A DNA stretch of 5,126 nucleotides from an uncultured Bacteroidota bacterium (lineage in GTDB: Bacteria > Bacteroidota > Bacteroidia > Bacteroidales > VadinHA17), in contig CAIPJU010000405.1 of the NCBI GenBank assembly GCA_903865465.1, positions 1 to 5,126 of the forward strand. The letters run 5' to 3'. This document shows positions 1 to 5,126 of the stretch, in pieces. Below the pieces are notes generated by a model. It saw only the letters and a list, made by a program, of their open reading frames with translations, had not been told where the DNA came from and did not search any database. The position numbers and the translations under genes are program-made. Position 1 is the first letter of the stretch; every line of letters begins with the position of its first letter.

Positions 1-1238
1 TTGAATATATATAATATAAGGTCTATGATACTTTTAAATTCATCCCTTAACTGATCCTCCCTGCAGAAATGATGTGCATCATCCTGTGTGAAGCTTCTGA
101 CTCTTGTAAGCCCGTGAAGCTCACCGCTCTGCTCATATCGGTAAACAGTTCCAAATTCGGCCATCCTGAATGGCAGCTCCTTATATGAATGAGGGGTAGC
201 ATTATAGATCTCACAGTGGTGAGGACAGTTCATCGGCTTTAACATAAACTGTTCGCCCTCCTGCGGAGTGGATATCGGCTGAAAGGAATCGGCACCATAT
301 TTTTCAAAGTGCCCGGAGGTCTTATATAAGTTAACATTACCAATATGCGGAGTCGTGACAAGCTTATAACCTCTTTTTCTAAGAACGCCGGTCAGAAAAT
401 TAATAAGGTTCTGCCTTATGTCAGATCCCTTAGGCATCCACAAAGGAAGTCCCATTCCGACATTCGGCGAAAATGTAAAGAGTTCAAGCTCTTTTCCAAT
501 CTTCCTGTGATCCCTTCTTTTTGCCTCTGCCAGGAAAACCAGATACTCATCCAGGAGTTTCTGTCTGGGAAAGGTAATGCCATATATTCGAGTAAGCATT
601 CTGCGCTTTTCATCACCTCTCCAGTATGCTCCGGCTACACTGAGTAATTTTATTGCTTTAAGAGGCTCAGTTGTGGGAAGATGCGGCCCCCTGCAGAGAT
701 CGGTAAAGTTTCCCTGGGTATAAAGCGAAATTGTACCGTCCTCAAGTTCACTGATAAGTTCGGTCTTATATTCATCGCCTTTGGCACTAAATATCTCAAT
801 GGCTTCCTTTTTGCTAACATTTCTGCGGTTGAAAACGAGATTTTTAGATGCCAGTTCCTTCATCTTGTTTTCAATATTTGTCAGGTCAGCCTCAGAAATT
901 ACCTTGCCTTCCCCGGGGTCAACATCATAATAGAACCCGCTTTCGATAGCCGGACCGATTCCGAATTTCATTCCCGGATATAAAGCTTCCAGGGCCTCGG
1001 CCATAAGGTGAGCCGATGAGTGCCAGAAGGCATGCTTAGCTTCATCATCATCCCATTTATGAAGCTTAAGTGTTGCGTCGGTCTCAATAGGCCGGGCAAG
1101 ATCCCTGATCTCACCATTCACTGTTGCTGCATAAACTTCCTTGGCCAGTTTGGGGCTGATCTGTTCGGCAATCTCAAGGCTTGTTATGCCATTGTTATAT
1201 TCTCGCTGTGTCCCGTCGGGAAATGTAATCTTTAACAT
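1..1238 (-). CDS. thrS: Threonyl-tRNA synthetase, 3' end outside window
   Basis: This class II aminoacyl-tRNA synthetase charges tRNA-Thr with threonine in the cytoplasm. The window holds 412 codons of a protein usually about 640-650 residues long; the frame is open to the left edge, so the rest of the catalytic core and the anticodon-binding domain are cut off by the window, not lost. It begins MLKITFPDGT, a typical TGS domain (about residues 1-62). The editing domain follows, with HSSAH (H73, H77) and DLCRGPH (C182, H186), matching the known editing-site residues. The catalytic domain shows LKPMNCPHH (C338, zinc ligand) and class II motif 2, VYRYEQSGELHGLTRVRSFTQDDAH (R367; H389, second zinc ligand), split here as VYRYEQSGELHG and LTRVRSFTQDDAH. 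The third zinc histidine lies outside the window. The ATG at 1238 is supported by the family N-terminus and by a -7 promoter element 24 bases upstream. There is no frameshift in the visible part. Identification is very secure. Confidence 0.98.
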   Translation of the reverse strand, partial: MLKITFPDGTQREYNNGITSLEIAEQISPKLAKEVYAATVNGEIRDLARPIETDATLKLHKWDDDEAKHAFWHSSAHLMAEALEALYPGMKFGIGPAIESGFYYDVDPGEGKVISEADLTNIENKMKELASKNLVFNRRNVSKKEAIEIFSAKGDEYKTELISELEDGTISLYTQGNFTDLCRGPHLPTTEPLKAIKLLSVAGAYWRGDEKRRMLTRIYGITFPRQKLLDEYLVFLAEAKRRDHRKIGKELELFTFSPNVGMGLPLWMPKGSDIRQNLINFLTGVLRKRGYKLVTTPHIGNVNLYKTSGHFEKYGADSFQPISTPQEGEQFMLKPMNCPHHCEIYNATPHSYKELPFRMAEFGTVYRYEQSGELHGLTRVRSFTQDDAHHFCREDQLRDEFKSIIDLILYIF

Positions 1239-1262
1239 TATAATGCAGTTTTTATTGGAGTG

Positions 1263-1270
1263 CAAAGATA
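1263..1270 (-). promoter_or_regulatory. Bacteroidota -7 promoter element for thrS
   Basis: On the minus strand this reads TATCTTTG, an exact match to the TAnnTTTG -7 consensus used by the Bacteroidota primary sigma factor. It would place the transcript start near 1256-1258, giving a leader of only about 20 bases before the thrS ATG. A -33 TTG at the usual distance is not clear; TTCTG lies about 19 bases upstream. A leader this short leaves no room for a T-box or attenuator. Confidence 0.75.
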
Positions 1271-1288
1271 AGGATTTTTTATTACAGA

Positions 1289-1326
1289 ATCAGCTCAACC
1301 ACTGTAAGTGGCATGAGCCTGCTGAT
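1289..1326. repeat. Long interrupted inverted repeat (hairpin) between SGNH gene and thrS
   Basis: Nested arms pair across a 3-base loop: CCACT (1299-1303) with AGTGG (1307-1311), then GCTCA (1293-1297) with TGAGC (1314-1318), and an outer ATCAG (1289-1293) with CTGAT (1322-1326), separated by small bulges; the two outer pairings share G1293, so they compete at that base. It lies 50 bases past the stop of the minus-strand hydrolase gene and just upstream of the thrS -7 element. It may end hydrolase transcription, but no clear run of T follows the stem on the minus strand, so a classic intrinsic terminator is not shown. Its edge also reaches the -33 region of thrS, so an operator role is possible. 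Confidence 0.5.
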
Positions 1327-1375
1327 ACTTGATTTTCATGATATCCGCCAAGTGGAAAAAGTACTGGAAAATGAA

Positions 1376-2074
1376 TTATTTAGCCGGAACAGGGATTATT
1401 TTACTGATCTCTTTTTTTATTATCTCATTCCAGATATTATAGCCTTTGGCGGAAAGATGAAGGCTGTCCGATCTGAACAGATCTTCTTCGGGCCTGCCGT
1501 TGCTTTTCAGGAAGCCTTTATCGGTATCAATGAAATATGTATTCTTGTGTTTTGAGCATTCATGACTAATAAGGCTGTTTGCCTTTTGAATTTCCGGCCA
1601 TACCTTCCATCTGAGAGGAGTAGGGGTAACCTCAATCCAGAAAACGGGAGTCTCCCTGTGTCTCTTCCGGATTGTTCTTATAACAGTGCTGAAGAGACCG
1701 GCTACCTCCTGAGGCGATTTATCCTGAGCGCTGCCTGTAATATCATTTGCAATAAAAAGTACAATGGCGCTGCATTGGTGGGGATCAAAAATCCGGCCGG
1801 CATAAACTGAAAAGTCACTTAGTTTTGCTCCGCCATATCCACGTTGAATAATATGGTAAGGATACATGTCCTTCTCAAGGCTGCTCCAGAGCCTTATACT
1901 TGAACTGCCTGCAAACATAATTGCATTGGACGGGTACTGCGTCGATTTGTCAGCTATTTCGAATTGAGCGATATCTTTTTCCCATACCCTGACTTCATCC
2001 AGATTACGGTACTTCCCCAGGGGTGAACACGCTGCCAGAAGCAGAACAGCAAAAAGCAAAACAGACCTGCGCAT
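1376..2074 (-). CDS. SGNH/GDSL-family lipoprotein hydrolase
   Basis: This 232-residue protein is a predicted lipid-anchored esterase or acetylhydrolase of the SGNH fold. The N-terminus MRRSVLLFAVLLLAACSP is a lipoprotein signal peptide with lipobox LAAC, so C16 would be the lipidated first residue and the enzyme would face the periplasm or cell surface. Block I is FAGSSSIRLW (residues 54-63), with S58 the probable nucleophile. Block II is RGYGGAKLSD, with G81 or G82 in the oxyanion hole. Block III is FIANDITG, with N110. Block V is SDSLHLSAKGY, with D203 and H206 completing the triad. Block III lacks the usual GxND glycine. The length is normal for the family. The ATG is supported by the signal peptide and by a -7 element 24 bases upstream. 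The substrate cannot be told from sequence; deacetylation of sugars, lysophospholipase or general esterase activity are all possible. It is read toward thrS with a 137-base gap and probably has its own transcript. Confidence 0.9.
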   Translation of the reverse strand: MRRSVLLFAVLLLAACSPLGKYRNLDEVRVWEKDIAQFEIADKSTQYPSNAIMFAGSSSIRLWSSLEKDMYPYHIIQRGYGGAKLSDFSVYAGRIFDPHQCSAIVLFIANDITGSAQDKSPQEVAGLFSTVIRTIRKRHRETPVFWIEVTPTPLRWKVWPEIQKANSLISHECSKHKNTYFIDTDKGFLKSNGRPEEDLFRSDSLHLSAKGYNIWNEIIKKEISKIIPVPAK

Positions 2075-2097
2075 AATTCAAAGTTTTATAACAGAGC

Positions 2098-2105
2098 CAA
2101 AAATA
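2098..2105 (-). promoter_or_regulatory. Bacteroidota -7 promoter element for the SGNH hydrolase gene
   Basis: The minus strand reads TATTTTTG, an exact TAnnTTTG match, 24 bases from the ATG at 2074, the same distance as in front of thrS. The predicted leader is about 18-20 bases. No confident -33 TTG was seen in the AT-rich sequence upstream. A weaker look-alike, AAACTTTG at 2079-2086, lies too close to the start codon. Confidence 0.6.
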
Positions 2106-2200
2106 TACATTATAAGTGTTAAATAACTTTAATTTTTAACTTCATAAAGCCTTAGTTATTTACTTTATTTGGAATATATTTTATTTTACAAAAAATAAGT

Positions 2201-2208
2201 TACGTTTG
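2201..2208 (+). promoter_or_regulatory. Bacteroidota -7 promoter element for the permease gene
   Basis: TACGTTTG matches TAnnTTTG exactly and lies 39 bases before the ATG at 2248, predicting a leader of roughly 30-35 bases. No TTG is seen at the normal -33 spacing; the nearest TTTG (2168-2171) is too far away. The element overlaps an in-frame TTG at 2206, which argues against that codon as the translation start. The rest of the 173-base divergent intergenic region (2075-2247) is AT-rich with nothing else recognisable. Confidence 0.65.
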
Positions 2209-2247
2209 TGTTCGTGTATACTTTCAATCTATCATAAAACAAGCCAA

Positions 2248-3837
2248 ATGTCAAAAAGCAAGCTATTTCTTACAAAGCCACTGGCACAGTTGCTGAATGA
2301 ATCGAGTGAATCAGGCGGGCTGAAAAGATCACTGACAGCCCTTAACCTTACAACCCTGGGAATCGGAGCCATTATCGGAGCCGGAATATTTGTCCTCACC
2401 GGACAAGCAGCAGCGCAGTATGCCGGACCAGGAATAGTCTTGTCATTTATCATCTCTGGTCTTGCATGTGGTTTTGCGGGTCTTTGTTATGCTGAATTTG
2501 CATCAATGATTCCTATTGCCGGAAGCGCTTATACATATGCTTATGCAACACTTGGCGAATTTCTTGCATGGATAATCGGGTGGGACCTGATTCTTGAATA
2601 CCTCTTTGCTGCTTCAACTGTTGCAGTAGGATGGTCGGGTTATGTAGTAAGCTTCTTAAAGGATCTTCATATATTTATCCCTCCTCAGTTTACAGGTGCT
2701 GTAGGATCGGTACTGGTAAATGTTCCGGACATGGGATGGAAGCCTCTTACACACGCCTTCGCAGAAACTCTGGCAGCCGCAGGTATCCAGGTCGAAACCC
2801 TGCAGCATGTTACCTGTGTGATAAATCTGCCGGCTATGTTTATCGTCTTCCTATTAACCTCTCTGCTTGTAATCGGAATAAGGGAATCGGCAAACTTTAA
2901 TAATGTAATGGTAATAACCAAGGTTTCTGTTATTATCCTTTTTATCGCGCTCGGATTTATGTTTGTTAAATCAGCAAACTGGCATCCTTTTATTCCTGCT
3001 AATAAAGTTGAAGTAACACCTATTTCGCATTATGGTTCATTCTGGGGATGGCTTCAGGCCTATGGCCATGAATTCGGAAAATTTGGAATCAGCGGTGTGC
3101 TTCGGGGGGCAGGAGTTATATTCTTCGCCTATATAGGTTTTGATGCGGTCTCCACTGCAGCTCAGGAGGCTAAGAACCCTCAGCGTGATATGCCTATTGG
3201 AATTCTTGGTTCTCTTGGAGTATCTACAGTACTCTATATTCTTGTTGCTATTGTATTAACAGGAATTGTAAGTTACACAGCGCTTAATGTTGCCGATCCC
3301 GTTGCAGTTGGTGTTGATGCCATGGGTAAAGGAATGTTCTGGCTTAGGCCAATTGTTAAAATAGCAGCCATCGCAGGATTAAGCTCGGTGATTCTTGTAA
3401 TGCTTATGGGCCAGCCACGGATCTTCTTCACTATGTCGAAAGATGGTTTGCTGCCTCCGGTTTTTTCAAAAGTTCATCCAAAATTCAAAACGCCATATGT
3501 AAGCACTATTATAACTGGTAGCGTGGCTATGGTCATTGCCGGTATTCTGCCGATTAGTATTTTAGGTGAGCTCGTTTCTATCGGAACTCTCCTTGCATTC
3601 ATAATCGTATGCATAAGTGTACTTGTTCTTCGGAAATCAAGACCTGACCTTGAGAGGCCATTCAGAACGCCGGGACTTCCATATGTTCCTATTCTTGGTG
3701 CTGTGATCTGTTTTATTCAGATGATTGCTTTGCCTGTTGATACCTGGCTTCGACTGATTATATGGATGGCAATAGGCTTCTTTATCTATTTCTTTTATGG
3801 TGTTAAACACAGCAAAATAAGAAAAAATAATATTTAG
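2248..3837 (+). CDS. APC-superfamily amino acid permease (cationic amino acid transporter type)
   Basis: This 529-residue inner-membrane protein is a predicted amino acid transporter of the APC superfamily, closest in pattern to the bacterial CAT/YfnA-like group. TM1 carries the signature GIGAIIGAGIFVLTG (residues 38-52), whose unwound helix binds the substrate amino group in characterised relatives. A second hallmark, FFAYIGFDAVSTAAQEAKNP (292-311), is followed by QRDMPIGI. Twelve to thirteen hydrophobic segments are visible, at about 34-56, 62-84, 96-122, 124-138, 193-211, 220-241, 284-303, 319-345, 367-390, 416-434, 438-461, 478-496 and 499-517. Two hydrophilic stretches, 139-192 and 242-282, are long for the family and account for its size above the usual 460-500. 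The C-terminus is a short basic tail. I chose ATG 2248 (MSKSKLFLTK) because an upstream in-frame TTG at 2206 overlaps the promoter element. The substrate is uncertain: CAT-type proteins move cationic or small neutral amino acids by proton coupling. Confidence 0.93.
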   Translation: MSKSKLFLTKPLAQLLNESSESGGLKRSLTALNLTTLGIGAIIGAGIFVLTGQAAAQYAGPGIVLSFIISGLACGFAGLCYAEFASMIPIAGSAYTYAYATLGEFLAWIIGWDLILEYLFAASTVAVGWSGYVVSFLKDLHIFIPPQFTGAVGSVLVNVPDMGWKPLTHAFAETLAAAGIQVETLQHVTCVINLPAMFIVFLLTSLLVIGIRESANFNNVMVITKVSVIILFIALGFMFVKSANWHPFIPANKVEVTPISHYGSFWGWLQAYGHEFGKFGISGVLRGAGVIFFAYIGFDAVSTAAQEAKNPQRDMPIGILGSLGVSTVLYILVAIVLTGIVSYTALNVADPVAVGVDAMGKGMFWLRPIVKIAAIAGLSSVILVMLMGQPRIFFTMSKDGLLPPVFSKVHPKFKTPYVSTIITGSVAMVIAGILPISILGELVSIGTLLAFIIVCISVLVLRKSRPDLERPFRTPGLPYVPILGAVICFIQMIALPVDTWLRLIIWMAIGFFIYFFYGVKHSKIRKNNI

Positions 3838-3968
3838 AAGGAGAATTATCTTTCAAAACAGCTGTGTTAAGGCATCTGTCTTTAGAAGCAATCAAGTATT
3901 TATGGTTGTGCGCTAATATTTTTCATTAACTAATTGTAGTTGTAAGAAAAATACCTAAATTTAGAAGG
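3832..3968 (+). repeat. Three direct copies of TTTAGAAG in the permease-regulator gap
   Basis: TTTAGAAG occurs at 3833-3840, 3881-3888 and 3960-3967, all in the same orientation. The first and third are identical over ten bases, ATTTAGAAGG (3832-3841 and 3959-3968). The first overlaps the permease stop codon, and the third overlaps the candidate regulator promoter and the 10-base palindrome CTAAATTTAG (3955-3964). They could be regulator sites or chance in AT-rich DNA. No convincing terminator for the permease gene was found in the gap. Confidence 0.4.
3934..3963 (+). promoter_or_regulatory. Candidate promoter for the LacI-type regulator gene
   Basis: TTG at 3934-3936 and TAAATTTA at 3956-3963 are separated by 19 bases, the usual Bacteroidota -33/-7 spacing. 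The -7 half matches TAnnTTTG at all but the last base. It would start transcription around 3968-3972, about 15 bases before the ATG. The palindrome CTAAATTTAG covers the -7 element, a plausible place for autoregulation. Confidence 0.4.
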
Positions 3969-3983
3969 TCCAAAAAAGAGGAT

Positions 3984-5018
3984 ATGGGGAAAAAATTTAA
4001 AAACAAAGATTTAGCTGCAAAGCTAGGTGTGTCAAGCACTTTGGTATCATTAGTGTTGAATAATAAAGCAGATCAGCATGGGATAAGAAAAGATACCCAG
4101 GAGAAGGTTCTTATTCTTGCCCGGCAGATGGGCTATTTTGACGCGCTAAAAGAAAAGAATGAATCATCTCCGGTTGAAGATCAACCGGGTGTACTTGGAA
4201 TGGTAGTCTCATCTCTAAACGATCCGTTCGTCATTCAGATAACGCCATTTCTGGAGAAAGCCTTCTCGAGTATCGGAGTAGGATTTTCGATTATTACCAA
4301 AGATCCCGACGATCAGAGATACGACAGGCTGATTGGGGCATTTAAAAAGTTCTACAGCGGTCTTATTCTGCTTGGTGATGCTGCTGATGAGAATACAATA
4401 AGGACGCTCAAAACTTCGGATTATCCCTTTGTGCTTCTCGAGAAATCTGTCAAATCTCAAAGGCTGAATACGGTCTGCTCCGATACTTCTGCAGGTGCCC
4501 AACGGGTTGCAAACCATATTGAGAAATTAGGCTATAAAAACGTTCTCATTATAGCAGACCATAAACAGTATCACTCAGACGAAGAGGCAATTAAATTTAT
4601 TGTCGATTCTCTCGAGGCCAAGCATGGTATTAACCGACCTGTAATTATTGAGATTGATCAGCGTCTTACAGAGGATGAAATTGATTTCTCCTCGCTTGAA
4701 AGATTTCTCAGACCTCCTTACCGGGCTGATGTTCTTATCATTATGAATGCAAGCATGGTTTATCCGATTATGACACTTCTCAGGAAGAAGAAACTGAGGG
4801 TTCCGCAGGATATAGCTCTCGTATCGATGGAGGAGGGGACAGGCTTCGATCTGATGTTTTCACCCGTTACCTGTCTTAGAAAGCCTTTATCAGGAATGTC
4901 AACAAAAGTGGCAAATATGATCTGGTCGGAAGTCAAGAATTCAGGAAAAGGGAAATTTAAAAGACAGATCAATATCTCTCCTGAACTGATTATCAGAAAT
5001 TCATGTGGTACTTTGTAG
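3984..5018 (+). CDS. LacI-family transcriptional regulator with atypical hinge
   Basis: This 344-residue cytoplasmic DNA-binding protein has LacI/GalR architecture and normal length. The N-terminal helix-turn-helix is NKDLAAKLG (7-15) followed by recognition helix VSSTLVSLVLNN (16-27). The effector-binding, periplasmic-binding-protein-like part starts near GVLGMVVSSLNDPF (69-82). It has family landmarks: VCSDTSAGAQRVANHIEKLG (164-183), VPQDIALVSMEE (273-284, normally ending FDD), a CLRKP strand (297-301), and the closing ELIIRNSC (334-341). The link after GY51 lacks the usual PNxxARxL hinge helix and instead reads FDALKEKNESSPVEDQ. The ATG is preceded by AGAGGAT, a purine-rich but closely placed ribosome site, and by a candidate promoter. 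A lipoprotein gene begins 12 bases after the stop, suggesting co-transcription. The effector is unknown; LacI proteins usually sense sugars or nucleosides, so local carbohydrate control is an inference only. Confidence 0.92.
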   Translation: MGKKFKNKDLAAKLGVSSTLVSLVLNNKADQHGIRKDTQEKVLILARQMGYFDALKEKNESSPVEDQPGVLGMVVSSLNDPFVIQITPFLEKAFSSIGVGFSIITKDPDDQRYDRLIGAFKKFYSGLILLGDAADENTIRTLKTSDYPFVLLEKSVKSQRLNTVCSDTSAGAQRVANHIEKLGYKNVLIIADHKQYHSDEEAIKFIVDSLEAKHGINRPVIIEIDQRLTEDEIDFSSLERFLRPPYRADVLIIMNASMVYPIMTLLRKKKLRVPQDIALVSMEEGTGFDLMFSPVTCLRKPLSGMSTKVANMIWSEVKNSGKGKFKRQINISPELIIRNSCGTL

Positions 5019-5030
5019 CGAAAACTGTAA

Positions 5031-5126
5031 ATGGACAAACTCCTGAAAATTCTTGTCTCTTTCATAATATTGACAACATTCGGATGTTCAGGACCTCCGC
5101 TTATTAAGGATCAGGCTTACTTAAAA
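5031..5126 (+). CDS. Lipoprotein N-terminus, 3' end outside window
   Basis: Thirty-two codons are visible, open to the right edge. The first 19 residues, MDKLLKILVSFIILTTFGC, form a lipoprotein signal peptide: a basic start, a hydrophobic core, and C19 as the lipidation site in a relaxed lipobox (TFGC). The mature part begins CSGPPLIKDQAYLK, too short to assign a family. It starts 12 bases after the LacI-type gene with no room for a separate promoter of normal size outside that gene, so the two are probably one transcript. An exported lipoprotein behind a LacI-type regulator is often a carbohydrate-active or binding protein in Bacteroidota, but nothing visible confirms this. The start is chosen from the signal peptide; the preceding bases are A-rich (AAAACTGTAA) without a Shine-Dalgarno sequence. 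Confidence 0.75.
   Translation, partial: MDKLLKILVSFIILTTFGCSGPPLIKDQAYLK

Noticed and set aside
1..1238. thrS as a truncated pseudogene
   Set aside because: The frame is uninterrupted to the window edge with all visible active-site residues present; the missing part is a window effect.
345..1332. Several plus-strand open frames of 60-100 codons across the thrS region
   Set aside because: They lie antisense to a clearly conserved synthetase, have no recognisable domain, and overlap one another in different frames.
1239..1375. T-box or other tRNA-sensing leader for thrS
   Set aside because: The predicted leader is only about 20 bases, no T-box sequence is visible, and such leaders are not typical of this phylum.
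1313..1810. Plus-strand open frames antisense to the SGNH hydrolase gene
   Set aside because: The minus-strand frame has a lipobox and all catalytic blocks; the opposite frames show no motif or promoter.
2206..2247. In-frame TTG extension of the permease by 14 residues
   Set aside because: The TTG overlaps the TACGTTTG promoter element, the extra residues (beginning with cysteines and serines) do not resemble family N-termini, and ATG 2248 starts a typical basic N-terminal tail.
3838..3900. Intrinsic terminator after the permease around the ACAGCTGT palindrome
   Set aside because: The stem is very short, with no GC-rich arm and no following T-run.

Overview
The window looks like an ordinary chromosomal stretch from a member of the Bacteroidota. 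Three things point there: promoter-like elements matching the TAnnTTTG -7 consensus of that phylum sit in front of three genes; Shine-Dalgarno sequences are weak or absent, with A-rich start contexts; and there are two lipoprotein signal peptides. A narrower placement is not justified from this sequence.

Layout. The left part lies on the minus strand. It holds a GDSL/SGNH-type lipoprotein hydrolase (1376-2074) followed by threonyl-tRNA synthetase thrS (start at 1238, reading off the left edge, so the C-terminal third is missing). An AT-rich divergent intergenic region (2075-2247) carries a -7-like element for each direction. To the right on the plus strand are a 529-residue APC-superfamily amino acid permease of the cationic amino acid transporter type (2248-3837), a 146-base gap with a repeated short motif and a candidate promoter, a LacI-family regulator (3984-5018), and 12 bases later the first 32 codons of a lipoprotein that runs off the right edge.

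How the genes relate. thrS is housekeeping and has its own promoter, so its neighbour is probably not functionally tied to it. The permease looks monocistronic or loosely linked to the regulator. The regulator and the truncated lipoprotein are close enough to be co-transcribed, and a surface or periplasmic lipoprotein controlled by its LacI-type neighbour is a reasonable but unproven reading. No RNA genes, CRISPR array, insertion sequence, attachment site or origin was seen, and nothing that amounts to a novel system. The points worth a second look are modest: an atypical hinge in the LacI-type protein, a strong inverted repeat at the thrS promoter, a repeated motif upstream of the regulator, and a non-canonical block III in the SGNH hydrolase.
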